Shown piece after piece: positions 1 to 7,940 of a stretch of 64,000 nucleotides of DNA; positions within the stretch are counted from its first letter, which is position 1; each line of letters begins with the position of its first letter. A model generated the notes under the pieces. The model worked only from the letters and a program-made list of their open reading frames with translations, was not told the DNA's origin and made no database searches. The stretch covers positions 248,001 to 312,000 of the forward strand of contig CAWJSI010000001.1 of NCBI GenBank assembly GCA_963845485.1, read 5' to 3'. The translations under genes and the position numbers were made by a program. This stretch comes from Bog-756 sp963845485. Lineage in GTDB: Bacteria > Actinomycetota > Acidimicrobiia > Acidimicrobiales > RAAP-2.

Positions 1-468
1 GCCACACCCTCTGTCGCCGGTGCCTCGAGCAATCGGGGTTGGGCGGTGAAGTCCGAGTCCGTTTCCAGCGGGACCTGGGCCGCCACTGCCACCACCACGT
101 CGATGACCTTCACGACGAACACGTACCAGACGTCGACCATCACCAATACGGGAACGGTGGCCCTGAGCGCCATCAGCTACAAGGTGACCATCTCCAATCC
201 CACTTCGGGGTCACCCACCTTCAAGGTGTTCGCCTGTTCGGTCGCCTGGGCCTCCAACCTGTGCAGCGGTGGAGCCGGGACCCAAGCGGGATCGACCGTG
301 GCCAAGAACTCGACGACGACCGTGTCCTCGACCGTGGTGCCGGCCATCGGAGGGAAGGTCTACCTGCAGGTCGAGGCCACCGGCGTCACCTCATCGACGA
401 CCGTGGGCCTGGCCACGTCGATCACGTCGCCCACCCAGCTCCGGGCCGCGGTCAAGACCAACCAGTAG
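1..468 (+). CDS. Putative secreted beta-rich protein (5' end missing)
   Basis: The reading frame is open from the first base of the window, so the start and any signal peptide lie to the left; about 155 residues are visible. The protein is very rich in Thr, Ser, Val and Ala, has almost no charged residues, and alternates polar and hydrophobic residues as exported beta-sandwich proteins do (NTGTVALSAISYKVTISNP). Two cysteines sit about 10 residues apart (FACSVAWASNLC) and could form a disulfide. This composition resembles TasA/camelysin-like or pilin-like surface proteins, but no family motif is clear. An internal GTG at 46 is less likely to be the start because the upstream frame is equally protein-like. 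Function unknown; that it is coding is fairly sure. Confidence 0.6.
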   Translation, partial: ATPSVAGASSNRGWAVKSESVSSGTWAATATTTSMTFTTNTYQTSTITNTGTVALSAISYKVTISNPTSGSPTFKVFACSVAWASNLCSGGAGTQAGSTVAKNSTTTVSSTVVPAIGGKVYLQVEATGVTSSTTVGLATSITSPTQLRAAVKTNQ

Positions 469-521
469 GAAAGGAATCCTGCGGCAAGCACTGCCATCGG
501 GCCAGTCCTCGTGCCGCTCCG

Positions 522-546
522 CCCGGTCCTGTGCTCGGGGACCGGG
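522..546. terminator. Hairpin between convergent genes
   Basis: Perfect 8-bp inverted repeat (CCCGGTCC / GGACCGGG) with a 9-base loop, between the stop of the first gene and the stop of the opposing hydrolase. There is no T-tract, as is common in high-GC actinobacteria. It could serve both strands. Confidence 0.5.
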
Positions 547-553
547 TGAACGG

Positions 554-1387
554 CTAGTACCGGGCATCGGCCGCGTGGCGGATCGCCTCGGCGAGGAGAT
601 CGGGCGCGCCGATATGGGCGATGTGTCCCTGGCCGGGGAGGGTGACCACGTGAACGTTCGGCAGCGTCGAGGCGAGATCGGCCAGGCGGGCCCGGAGGTG
701 TTCCACGCTGAGCTCTCCCTCGATGAGCGTCACGGGTAGGGACAACGAGCGGTAGCGGTCGATGCCGACGCCGAGTGAGTCGAGCGCCTCGTCGTCCCGG
801 ATCTGAGGCTCGGTGAACTCAGTGAGGGTCGCCACGGTGTCGGGATCGGTGAGCATGGCGTCGAACATCGACGCCGGCATCCTGACGATGTCGGTGAAGT
901 GGATCCGCATGGCCTCGAGGGGATCACCGCGGTCGAGGGCGGCCCGGGCCTCGTGGAGCGCCGCTCCGCCGACCAGGGAGGTCGTCGGCATGGGTGGTTC
1001 ATAGGCCACCACTCCGGCGAACAATTCGGGGTGGGCCAGTGCCGCCTCCAGCGCAACCACAGCTCCCGATGAATGGCCGACGAGGAGCACGGGCTCGGGG
1101 AGCAGTCGGGCGATGGCCGAGGTATCGGCGACTTCGATGGCCATGGAGTGGGCCTGAGCCGCCAAGGATCTGGCCGCATAGATTCGCCGGTGGAGCCGGA
1201 CCACCAAGAAGTCCGGAACCAACTCTCGGGCCACGTAGCTCCAGGAGTCGGCATCCTGTCCTCCGGGATGGAGGACCAGGAGGGTCGGGCCATCGCCTTC
1301 GGCAGAGGCCGTTACCACCGTGCCGTCCGTCGACGTCGCCGAGACCTCCGTCACGCGAGCAATGTAGCCGTCAGGACCTGCTGTCAT
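554..1387 (-). CDS. Alpha/beta hydrolase
   Basis: A 277-residue protein with the alpha/beta hydrolase layout: an early oxyanion loop (LVLHPGG, residues 37-43) and the nucleophile elbow GHSSG with Ser106. The acid is probably the Asp or Glu after the sheet segment near LIEGEL, and the base is the His in GQGHIAHIG near the C-terminus. It lacks a signal peptide, so it is probably cytoplasmic. Substrate cannot be told from sequence. It follows the small gene ending at 1398 with a 10-base gap on the same strand, so the two may be co-transcribed. Start is ATG at 1387. Confidence 0.85.
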   Translation of the reverse strand: MTAGPDGYIARVTEVSATSTDGTVVTASAEGDGPTLLVLHPGGQDADSWSYVARELVPDFLVVRLHRRIYAARSLAAQAHSMAIEVADTSAIARLLPEPVLLVGHSSGAVVALEAALAHPELFAGVVAYEPPMPTTSLVGGAALHEARAALDRGDPLEAMRIHFTDIVRMPASMFDAMLTDPDTVATLTEFTEPQIRDDEALDSLGVGIDRYRSLSLPVTLIEGELSVEHLRARLADLASTLPNVHVVTLPGQGHIAHIGAPDLLAEAIRHAADARY

Positions 1388-1397
1388 CGTGTCCGAG

Positions 1398-1616
1398 TCA
1401 CCTCCCTCGGGCCCGGCCGTCGGCGTAGACGCGAGCGCACTTGCGGCAGTTCACGTCGACCAGTGGGCCCCGATGGGTGCGTATGACTTCGGTCGCCTGT
1501 TGACGCCTGCCCTGCCACCCGAGGTAGGTGCGGTCACAGAGGAACCCGATCCCGTCAGCGATGTGGACGAGGTCGCTGAGCACGTCGTGCCGCAGCTCGA
1601 TGGTCGGTGCTTCCAT
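1398..1616 (-). CDS. Small hypothetical protein with CxxC
   Basis: A 72-residue protein starting at ATG 1616. The frame extends further upstream, but that extension is Pro/Arg-rich and looks non-coding. The kept part (MEAPTIELRHDVLSDLVHIA at the N-terminus) has normal protein composition. It carries one lone Cys and a C-terminal CRKC pair that may bind metal. I do not recognise the family. It lies just upstream of the alpha/beta hydrolase on the same strand. Its promoter region would overlap the start of the divergent lipoprotein-like gene at 1658. Confidence 0.5.
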   Translation of the reverse strand: MEAPTIELRHDVLSDLVHIADGIGFLCDRTYLGWQGRRQQATEVIRTHRGPLVDVNCRKCARVYADGRARGR

Positions 1617-1657
1617 CCGTGAAGGATACGAGGCGGCCCGGTCATGAACCTGCAACG

Positions 1658-2053
1658 ATGGCACCCATGGGCCGTGGCGGCTTCGGCCAGCGGATGCGGG
1701 GTGCGGGTGCGCTTCTCCTGACAGGTGTTCTGGCGGTCGGATCGACGGCGTGCTCGTCGGGGTCGGCATCGCCGCCGCCGGCGGCCAAGGCACCGTCAAC
1801 GGCCGCCACCGCTCTATGTGCCTCCGTCCTTCTCGTACCGCCGCCGCCCGACGAACTCACCGCCGTCAGCACCCAGACGATCCGGGACGGTGAGGAGTCC
1901 GGGGATGCGACTCTCGACCGCCTGGCCAAGATGTGGCTCACGGAGTTGACGGTTCCCAACCGGACGGGCAGTACGAAGGCCGAGCCGCTCATCGCCTCCC
2001 GATGCCGTCAGCTCGGCATTCCGACCGGCACCATCACGCTGACACCCGGGTAG
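1658..2053 (+). CDS. Small lipoprotein-like hypothetical protein
   Basis: About 131 residues. The N-terminus has Arg residues, then a hydrophobic stretch (GALLLTGVLAVGSTAC) ending in a Cys that could be lipidated; the lipobox is imperfect (STAC). A low-complexity Ser/Pro/Ala linker follows, then a small helical domain (TLDRLAKMWLTELTV) with a second and third Cys. The protein is probably tethered outside the membrane. Start is ambiguous: ATG at 1658, 1667 or 1694 all precede the signal region; 1658 was taken. It is divergent from the 72-residue gene and convergent with the next hydrolase. Function unknown. Confidence 0.55.
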   Translation: MAPMGRGGFGQRMRGAGALLLTGVLAVGSTACSSGSASPPPAAKAPSTAATALCASVLLVPPPPDELTAVSTQTIRDGEESGDATLDRLAKMWLTELTVPNRTGSTKAEPLIASRCRQLGIPTGTITLTPG

Positions 2054-2073
2054 GGCGCCAGGGCTATGGCAAC

Positions 2074-2095
2074 GGGGCGTCCTGGGTGACGCCCT
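2074..2095. terminator. Hairpin between convergent genes
   Basis: Seven-bp perfect inverted repeat GGGCGTC / GACGCCC (2075-2081 and 2088-2094) with a 6-base loop, lying between the convergent stops at 2053 and 2169. No T-tract. Confidence 0.45.
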
Positions 2096-2168
2096 CCGCC
2101 ATGGCTGTCTGCTGAGCCGGCTTCCCGGACCCGGCGAATCCCTCAGCGATCCGGCCGATCCGCTCAGG

Positions 2169-3011
2169 TCATGCGAACCGTTTGACGAACGCCAAGGCCG
2201 TGTCGGCCACGTCCCGCCAGCCGTGGTCGATGGTCAGTGAGTGGCCACGGTTGGGGATCTTTACGATCTCGGTCACGCCGGGATTCCGCTTCTGCTTCTT
2301 GAAGGAGGCATTGGCGACCGCCCAGGGAACGGTGTGGTCGCGCTCACCGTCGATGATCAGCAACGGGCCACGATCGGGGTTCTTGGAGTTGACCTTGGCC
2401 TCGGTCCACGGGTTGAGGTTGGCCGTGGCCGCCTGGAAGAGGGGCACGCCCGAGCCGGGGACGGCGTAGGTGGCGTAGAGCTCCTTGGCCTCCGACTCGC
2501 TGACTGCGTTGGCGAAGGCGAACCGGAACTGGTCGTAGGTGAGGGGCACGGCCCGGCCGTGGTTGGCCGGGTTGCCGATGACCGGCGCTGCCGACTTGAG
2601 AGCGGAGATCGGGAGCGGGAGCACCCCACGGAACGGTGCCGGGTCGATAGCCACCGATGCGGACGACACGCCCCGTCCGGCCAGGATCTGGGTGAGCAGT
2701 CCGCCGAAGGAGTGGCCGATCACGTGGGGTTTCGCCTCCAGTTGGCCGATCACGTATTCGAAGTGGTCGGCGATCTGGCCGATGGTCTTGTGGGCCATCA
2801 CCTCGGGGTGCCGGTTCGCCTCGTCGACGGTGTTGGGATCGTCGGGCCAGCCCGGAGCGATGGTCGAATAGCCCGCCTCTTCGAACCGGGTGCGCCAACG
2901 GTCCCAGCTGCTGGGCAGGAGCCACAGTCCGTGGACGAAGACGACGACGTGGCGGTCGGATTGGTTGGCCGAGCGGACCTGCTCGACCTCCACCTGGGAG
3001 AGATCAGTCAT
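2169..3011 (-). CDS. Alpha/beta hydrolase
   Basis: A 280-residue alpha/beta hydrolase. Visible landmarks are the HG oxyanion motif (VVVFVHGLWLLPSSW, residues 22-36), the nucleophile elbow GHSFGG with Ser101, and a C-terminal catalytic His in NRGHSLTIDHGW; the Asp is probably in IDGERDHTVP. No signal peptide. Such enzymes include esterases, lipases and haloalkane-processing enzymes; the sequence does not fix the substrate. It ends opposite the lipoprotein-like gene and lies 88 bases from the DHFR gene on the same strand. Confidence 0.85.
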   Translation of the reverse strand: MTDLSQVEVEQVRSANQSDRHVVVFVHGLWLLPSSWDRWRTRFEEAGYSTIAPGWPDDPNTVDEANRHPEVMAHKTIGQIADHFEYVIGQLEAKPHVIGHSFGGLLTQILAGRGVSSASVAIDPAPFRGVLPLPISALKSAAPVIGNPANHGRAVPLTYDQFRFAFANAVSESEAKELYATYAVPGSGVPLFQAATANLNPWTEAKVNSKNPDRGPLLIIDGERDHTVPWAVANASFKKQKRNPGVTEIVKIPNRGHSLTIDHGWRDVADTALAFVKRFA

Positions 3012-3099
3012 GGGACACTCCAGTTCTCCGCCGATTGGACCTCGTATGCAGTCTGGGGCGCGGCTGGACGCCGGTCAACCCGGCCGCCCGGTACCGGAG

Positions 3100-3573
3100 C
3101 TACCCGGACCTCCGCCAGGTTTCGAACCGGTACTCCACCTCCCCGTCACGTTGGTTGTCGCTTGCATCGACCAACGTGAAGCGGTCCTGGTAGGGCGGGA
3201 AGAACTTGGTGCAGTGGAAGTCGCCATGGACCTGGGTCAACAAGAGCTCGTCGGCCTGTCCGATGGTGTCGGAGTAGACAAAGGCTCCGCCAATGACCCA
3301 GACGTCGTCATCGGGACGGCCCACTTGCAGTTCGGCCACGCTCGCCACCGGCTGGAAGCCTTCCCGCAGCGGCTCGGTCCTGGTGGTCAGCACGTAGTTG
3401 ACCCGGTCGTGGAGGGGTGACGCGAACTCGGTGTAGGTGGCGCCACCCATCACGATGAGCCCCTGTGCCGTCTTGTCCCGGAAGTAGGCCGAATCGCCGG
3501 GGAGCGTCCAGGGGATGCCGGTCGCCACGGCGATGCCACGCTGGCTGTCCAGTGCGGCGATGAGACGAATCAT
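3100..3573 (-). CDS. folA: Dihydrofolate reductase family protein
   Basis: A 157-residue protein of normal DHFR length, expected to reduce dihydrofolate with NADPH. It has the N-terminal strand MIRLIAALDSQRGIA, a Met20-loop-like GIPWTLPGDSAYFRDKT, the NADPH-binding segment LIVMGGATYTEF, a second glycine pair in VWVIGGAFVYSD, and the C-terminal strand VEYRFETWRR. Start ATG 3573 was chosen because GGAGGT lies just upstream; the longer frame adds non-homologous residues. The more distant RibD/DHFR-like reductases share this fold, but the PW..P..YFRDKT pattern favours true DHFR. No thyA is adjacent. Confidence 0.85.
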   Translation of the reverse strand: MIRLIAALDSQRGIAVATGIPWTLPGDSAYFRDKTAQGLIVMGGATYTEFASPLHDRVNYVLTTRTEPLREGFQPVASVAELQVGRPDDDVWVIGGAFVYSDTIGQADELLLTQVHGDFHCTKFFPPYQDRFTLVDASDNQRDGEVEYRFETWRRSG

Positions 3574-3621
3574 TTGATCTACCTCCGCTCCACGGGACGG
3601 GACCCGCAACGGCCACCGACA

Positions 3622-4593
3622 CTACGGGGCCTGGGCTGTGCCGTCTTCCCGTTCCCGCAGGGCCAGGTGCTGTCCGAGGAACTGGAGCGACGGCGGCTCC
3701 TGGGCCACGAAGAAGGGCCCGGTGTGGCACCCGGCCGACAGCACGACCTTCGACCCCTTCGGTAGCGCGGCAGCCAGTGCCACGACGCCGGGATGGAAGG
3801 GATCGTCGGATCCGGAAGCCACCCGGACCGGCGTCCCGGACAGCGCCGCTACGTGGGTGAGGGCGTCACCGGAGTGGAATGCATCCGGCGAGGCGAAGGC
3901 GCCGGGGTTGGCGCTCCTCGCCTCCTCGTAGGTGGTCCAGATGGCCGGGCTGATGGCCGCCACCGCGGCGATCAGGTCCGGATGCTTCTCGGCCAGGAGG
4001 ATCGCTCCGTACCCCCCCATGGAGATCCCCATGGACCCGATGGAGCCGGGGGTGGCGCCGAGGCCGAGCTGCTGGCACATCGGGATCAGCTCGTCCACGA
4101 CCATGGCCATCGGATCGTCTCGGGGGTGGGGGTTCCAGTAGCCACCGCCACCATCCACCGTGACCATGGCCATGGGGGGCAGCGGGCGGCCTTCGAGACG
4201 GAGCGCCAGGGCCTGGGCTGGGGTCATGCCGGACAGGGCGGTGGCGTGGTTGCCACCGAAGCCGTGGAGCATGACGATCAACGCCAGGGAGCTTCCTCGA
4301 GCGTGCCCCGGCGGGTAGGCGACGGTGTAGCCGACCGTCCGGTTTCGGGCCCGGGAAAAGAACGTGCCCGAGTGGGACGGTCCCGGGGTGACGAAGGCGA
4401 GGGGTGCCGAATCGACCGAGCACGCCCCGTCGAGCTCGTCGAGCTGCTGTTTGCCGGGCACCACCCCGTGGGACACCAGCTCCAGACCGGTGGCTCCGGC
4501 CACGACGACCACCGCGGTCCCACCGAGGGCGATCCTGAGGAACCGTCTCCGGTCGACCTTCGACGGCTCGGAAGTCCCGTCGGTCGCCACCAC
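3622..4593 (-). CDS. Tat-exported esterase of the alpha/beta hydrolase fold
   Basis: A 323-residue protein with a twin-arginine signal (DRRRFLRIALGG, residues 14-25) followed by a hydrophobic core, so it is probably exported folded. The mature part has the oxyanion loop MLHGFGGNH (108-116) and nucleophile elbow GISMGG with Ser191, and ends with a likely catalytic His in AGCHTGPFF. The arrangement resembles esterase D, feruloyl esterase and mycolyltransferase-type (antigen 85-like) enzymes. Start is GTG at 4593 behind an AGAGG-like site. Substrate unknown; surface lipid or polysaccharide esters are plausible. Confidence 0.8.
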   Translation of the reverse strand: MVATDGTSEPSKVDRRRFLRIALGGTAVVVVAGATGLELVSHGVVPGKQQLDELDGACSVDSAPLAFVTPGPSHSGTFFSRARNRTVGYTVAYPPGHARGSSLALIVMLHGFGGNHATALSGMTPAQALALRLEGRPLPPMAMVTVDGGGGYWNPHPRDDPMAMVVDELIPMCQQLGLGATPGSIGSMGISMGGYGAILLAEKHPDLIAAVAAISPAIWTTYEEARSANPGAFASPDAFHSGDALTHVAALSGTPVRVASGSDDPFHPGVVALAAALPKGSKVVLSAGCHTGPFFVAQEPPSLQFLGQHLALREREDGTAQAP

Positions 4594-4699
4594 GGAAGCC
4601 TCTCACGGGCCGCGGGCGGGGGGGTGCGCGGACCCAGCCGTCGGGATGAGCCCGCCGGCGTGCCGCGGTCGGGCCCGGCCGGACCGGAGCGCCGCTGTC

Positions 4700-4705
4700 T
4701 AGGCT
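4700..4705 (+). promoter_or_regulatory. -10 box of a probable leaderless promoter
   Basis: TAGGCT ends 7 bases before the ATG at 4713, which puts the transcription start at or next to the start codon. No good Shine-Dalgarno is needed in that case. The -35 is weak. Confidence 0.4.
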
Positions 4706-4712
4706 TTGGGGG

Positions 4713-5177
4713 ATGAGCGACTCGAGTTCGACACCGCACTATCAAGAGCCCGGCTGGTTCACCACGAACGTCTTCAACCGGACCATCTCGGGGCTGACCA
4801 CGATGGGCATCAGCGTCTGGGGGTCACGCACCCTGTCGGTGCGGGGGCGCACCAGCGGGGAGTGGCGCACCACCCCGGTCAACCTGCTGACCATCGGTGA
4901 CCACAAGTACCTCGTCGCCCCCCGGGGTCAGACCCAGTGGGTGCGGAACCTCCGCGTGGCCGGGTCGGGCGAGCTCCGCGTCGGCAAGCGGGTGCAGACC
5001 TTCACGGCCGTCGAACTGCCCGACGCCGAGCGGGCCGACGTCCTCCGTGCCTATCTCAAGCGTTGGAAGTTCGAGGTCGGGGTGTTCTTCGACGGGGTGA
5101 GCGCGGCCTCCCCGGATGCCGACCTCGCCCGGATCGCCCCCGACCACCCGGTCTTCGAACTCACCATCACCGCCTGA
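4713..5177 (+). CDS. Deazaflavin (F420)-dependent nitroreductase-like protein (Ddn/DUF385 family)
   Basis: A 154-residue protein of the actinobacterial Ddn family, whose split beta-barrel binds coenzyme F420 and reduces quinones or nitro compounds. The family signature is clear: a first strand LSVRGRTSGEWRTTPVN followed by YLVAPRGQTQWVRNLRVAG, with GRxSG and the T-x-W-V-R-N segment. Length is typical. A probable leaderless start supports ATG 4713. The two LLM-type enzymes in the window also suggest F420 use in this organism. It converges with the MFS exporter. The physiological substrate is unknown. Confidence 0.85.
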   Translation: MSDSSSTPHYQEPGWFTTNVFNRTISGLTTMGISVWGSRTLSVRGRTSGEWRTTPVNLLTIGDHKYLVAPRGQTQWVRNLRVAGSGELRVGKRVQTFTAVELPDAERADVLRAYLKRWKFEVGVFFDGVSAASPDADLARIAPDHPVFELTITA

Positions 5178-5213
5178 GTGGGGCTCGCCGCGCCGTGAGC
5201 GGCCCGGCTGGGA

Positions 5214-6710
5214 CTACAGCTCGACGATGGCCAGCTCCTCGGCGAACTCCTCGGAGTCGACGGCCTGCTGCTCGGCCGCGGCGCCCCCAGGCGTCGCGTT
5301 GAGCTTGGGCAGGAGGGCGGCGAGCAGGACGCCGATCACCATCACGCAGCCGGCGATGATGAAGGCGGCCCGGTAGCCGGCGGTGAGTGCCTCGGCCGGC
5401 GAGTGGTGAGGAGCCCGCTCATGGCTGGCCACGATGGTGGAGGCGACGGTGGCCATGATGGCCAGGCCCAGGGCTCCGCCGATCTGTCGGGTGGTGTTGA
5501 TGAGGCCCGAGGCCAGTCCCGCCTCATGGACGGGGACCCCGGCCGTGGCCGACAGGGTCATCGGGACGAACGACAGACCGAAGCCCAGGCCGATGAGGAT
5601 CTCCGGCCCGAGGACATGGACCAAGAAGGCGTCGCCCGCCTGGACCTGGGACAGCCACAGCAGTCCGAGGGCGGCGAGCCCGAGTCCGCCCATCAGCTGG
5701 TTGCGGGCACCGACGATATGGACGATGCGTGAGGCAATGAGCGCCCCGGCCAGGGTGAGGAGGCCGACCGGGAGGAAGGCCAGGCCGGCGCGGAGCGGGC
5801 TGTAGCCGTCCACGTTCTGGAGGAACAGGGACAAGAAGAAGTAGGTCCCGAAGATGCCGGCGCCCACTGTGACGCCGATCCCGTTGGCCACCGAGAGGGA
5901 GCGGCGCTTGAAGATGGACAGCGGGATGAGCGGGTCCTTGGCGAACCGGGTCTCGGTGACGAAGAAGGCGCCGAGGAGCACGAGCCCGATGGCCAGGGTG
6001 ACGATGGTCCGGGCTGAGCCCCACGGATGGACGTTGGTGCTCACGATGCCGTAGACGAGCACGGCCAGCCCGGCGGTCACCGTGATGGCACCGGCGATGT
6101 CGAGCGTCTTCTTGGCGCCCCGCTCCTCGTGCCGGGGGAGGGCCATCCAGGCCCCGACCAGAAGGACGATCCCGATGGGCACATTGACGAAGAGGACCCA
6201 CCGCCAGTTGAGCAGGCTGGTGAGGATGCCCCCGACCAGCACGCCGGCGGCCGCACCGCTGGCTGCCGTGGCGCTCCAGGCACCCAGGGCCCGCCGACGG
6301 TCGTCAGGGTCGGGGAACGACGTGACCAGGATGCTCAGGGTGGTCGGGGCGAGGATGGCCCCGCCGATTCCCTGGGCGGCCCGGGCGATGATCAGCCACC
6401 CGCCGCTCTGGGCCAGTCCGCCGACCAGGCTGAAGACGGTGAAGACGGTGAGCCCGATCATGAAGACGCGACGACGGCCGAACAGATCGGCCGCCCGCCC
6501 CCCGAGCATCAGGAAGCCGGCAAAGGTCAAGGTGTAGGCGTTGACCACCCATTGCTCCCCGGCCACCGACAGGCCGAGGTCGGCGCGCATCTGGGGAAGG
6601 GCCACGTTGACGATGGCGATGTCCAGCACCACCATGAACTGGGCGGCGCAGCAGATGGCAAGGACCGCCCAGGTGGGAATGGATCGGATCCGTGAGGTGA
6701 TGGCAGCCAT
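5214..6710 (-). CDS. MFS multidrug exporter, DHA2 (EmrB/QacA) family
   Basis: A 498-residue integral membrane protein with about 14 hydrophobic segments, the size of proton-driven DHA2 drug exporters. Motif A is present after TM2 (GGRAADLFGRRRVFM), and a motif C-like GAAAGVLVGGIL lies near TM5. The C-terminus is acidic and cytoplasmic. AGGAG precedes the ATG at 6710. The gene is divergent from a MarR regulator, and its promoter (-35 TTGACG, 17 bp, -10 TATCTT) overlaps palindromes that look like MarR operators. It is probably an inducible drug or toxic-metabolite pump held off by that repressor. Confidence 0.92.
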   Translation of the reverse strand: MAAITSRIRSIPTWAVLAICCAAQFMVVLDIAIVNVALPQMRADLGLSVAGEQWVVNAYTLTFAGFLMLGGRAADLFGRRRVFMIGLTVFTVFSLVGGLAQSGGWLIIARAAQGIGGAILAPTTLSILVTSFPDPDDRRRALGAWSATAASGAAAGVLVGGILTSLLNWRWVLFVNVPIGIVLLVGAWMALPRHEERGAKKTLDIAGAITVTAGLAVLVYGIVSTNVHPWGSARTIVTLAIGLVLLGAFFVTETRFAKDPLIPLSIFKRRSLSVANGIGVTVGAGIFGTYFFLSLFLQNVDGYSPLRAGLAFLPVGLLTLAGALIASRIVHIVGARNQLMGGLGLAALGLLWLSQVQAGDAFLVHVLGPEILIGLGFGLSFVPMTLSATAGVPVHEAGLASGLINTTRQIGGALGLAIMATVASTIVASHERAPHHSPAEALTAGYRAAFIIAGCVMVIGVLLAALLPKLNATPGGAAAEQQAVDSEEFAEELAIVEL

Positions 6711-6745
6711 TGGGGCAGCTCCTTGGGCGTCGTCCCGGAATATCT

Positions 6746-6799
6746 CTTAACATTAAGATATTGGATCGTGACCGATCCGTCAACTCTTTTAACGTTGAG
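6746..6799. promoter_or_regulatory. Two probable MarR operators
   Basis: Two related palindromes, CTTAACATTAAG (6746-6757) and TTTAACGTTGAG (6788-6799), are exactly 42 bp apart, about four helical turns. The first covers the -10 and start point of the exporter promoter; the second lies just before its -35 and before the marR -10. A third perfect repeat, GGATCG-TGAC-CGATCC (6763-6778), fills the exporter promoter spacer. Confidence 0.65.
6755..6783 (-). promoter_or_regulatory. Promoter of the MFS exporter
   Basis: On the minus strand -35 TTGACG (6783-6778) and -10 TATCTT (6760-6755) are separated by exactly 17 bp. This gives an untranslated leader of about 40 bases with AGGAG before the ATG at 6710. 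Confidence 0.7.
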
Positions 6800-6804
6800 G
6801 GAAG

Positions 6805-6810
6805 TACGAT
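6805..6810 (+). promoter_or_regulatory. -10 box of the marR promoter, probably leaderless
   Basis: TACGAT ends 7 bases before GTG 6818. This supports that GTG as the start, because transcription would begin at about the start codon. No strong -35 is visible; the second operator palindrome lies at 6788-6799, just upstream. Confidence 0.45.
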
Positions 6811-6817
6811 CTATTCC

Positions 6818-7366
6818 GTGGAGCCCGACGAAATCCGTGACGAGACCGACGAGATCGTCGACTTCTGGCACCGGGAGAACCCCGACCTCGATGTGACGGC
6901 CAAGACCCTGGCCATCCGCCTGCGCCGGGCATCCCAGCACCTCGAACGGGCTGTCCGCACCAACCTGGCCGCCAACGGCGTCGACGAGTTCTGGGAGATC
7001 GAGGTGCTCATGTCCTTGCTCCGCGCCCCCGACCACCGCCGGAGTGCGGGCGAGTTGCAGCGGGAGTGCTGGGTGACCTCTGGGGCCATCACCAACCGGG
7101 TGGGCCGGCTGGAGCGCCGGGGCTGGGTGACCCGAGAGGTCGATCCCGTCGACCGCCGACAGGTACTGGTCACGCTGACCGACGAGGGACTCAAGCAGGC
7201 CCACCACGTGATCGCCACCAAGAACGAGTCCGAGCGCCACATCTTCGCCCCACTTGACCGGGGCTTCTTGGACCAGCTGACCCGCGACCTGCGGACCCTG
7301 CTGGCCGCCATGGAGACGCCGGGCACCGAGGCCACCGATCACCCCGGGGGATCGACTCCGACCTAG
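6818..7366 (+). CDS. MarR-family transcriptional regulator
   Basis: About 182 residues. A winged helix-turn-helix core is clear: VDEFWEIEVLMSLLRAP, then RRSAGELQRECWVTSGAITNRVGRLERRGWVTRE as the recognition region, and the wing DPVDRRQVLVTLTDEG. Long N- and C-terminal helices for dimerisation flank it. MarR dimers bind short palindromes and release them when small phenolic or drug-like ligands bind. GTG 6818 was chosen over the upstream frame because the upstream part crosses the operators and a -10 box sits just before the GTG. It probably represses both itself and the divergent exporter. Confidence 0.88.
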   Translation: MEPDEIRDETDEIVDFWHRENPDLDVTAKTLAIRLRRASQHLERAVRTNLAANGVDEFWEIEVLMSLLRAPDHRRSAGELQRECWVTSGAITNRVGRLERRGWVTREVDPVDRRQVLVTLTDEGLKQAHHVIATKNESERHIFAPLDRGFLDQLTRDLRTLLAAMETPGTEATDHPGGSTPT

Positions 7367-7378
7367 GGATCTGTTCGC

Positions 7379-7735
7379 TCACCGCGGCGGCCGGACTGCG
7401 GCACAGGTGAAGCAGGTGCGGGCGGCGGGAAGCGCCTCGAGGCGTTCGGCCCCGATGTCGGCGCCGCAGCGCTCACAGATCGCATAGTTCCCCGACGCCA
7501 CCTTCACGAGGGCCCGGTCGAGATCGTCCAGGTTCGACTCCGCCTCAGCCAGCAGCGCGGCGACCCGGGCCCGTTCGTAGGCCAACGTGGATCCTTCGGG
7601 ATCGTGTTCGTCGTCGCCGTTGGCATCCTCGGCGTCCCCGGCCAACCCGTCGAGCTCGGCCCGCACCGTGCCCACCCGCTCCATCGCAGAGCGCCGCGCC
7701 GACTCGAGAATGGCGCGGTCGTGGCGATCGGGCAT
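7379..7735 (-). CDS. DksA/TraR-type C4 zinc finger protein
   Basis: A 118-residue protein. The N-terminal two thirds form an acidic helical hairpin (residues 5-80), followed by a four-cysteine zinc site: C87-x2-C90 in ICERCG and C108-x2-C111 in CFTC. This is the DksA/TraR layout, in which the coiled coil enters the RNA polymerase secondary channel. DksA's key acidic tip residues cannot be assigned with confidence here. It is shorter than E. coli DksA and typical of actinobacterial TraR-like proteins. It converges with marR, 12 bases away. A regulatory role is inferred from the family only. Confidence 0.85.
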   Translation of the reverse strand: MPDRHDRAILESARRSAMERVGTVRAELDGLAGDAEDANGDDEHDPEGSTLAYERARVAALLAEAESNLDDLDRALVKVASGNYAICERCGADIGAERLEALPAARTCFTCAAVRPPR

Positions 7736-7737
7736 GT

Positions 7738-7749
7738 CCTATTAATAGG
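7738..7749 (-). promoter_or_regulatory. AT-rich palindrome before the DksA/TraR gene
   Basis: CCTATTAATAGG is a perfect 12-bp palindrome three bases upstream of the ATG at 7735. It contains a -10-like TATTAAT on the minus strand, placed so that the transcript would be almost leaderless. It stands out from the GC-rich surroundings. Confidence 0.4.
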
Positions 7750-7940
7750 CGGCTCCCGAACCGTCCCGATCGCCGCCACCCCACCCTCCCCTGCCCGGGC
7801 CGTCGGACGGCGGTCGGCACCGCCCCGGCCGTGGATCGAAGGGGTCATCTATGCCAGTGTGTGGGAGTCCGGCGACAGCCGTGGCGCAGGGAGGAACCGG
7901 GCGAGTCCCGCGAGTTCCGCACGAGACCTGAGGAGCACCC

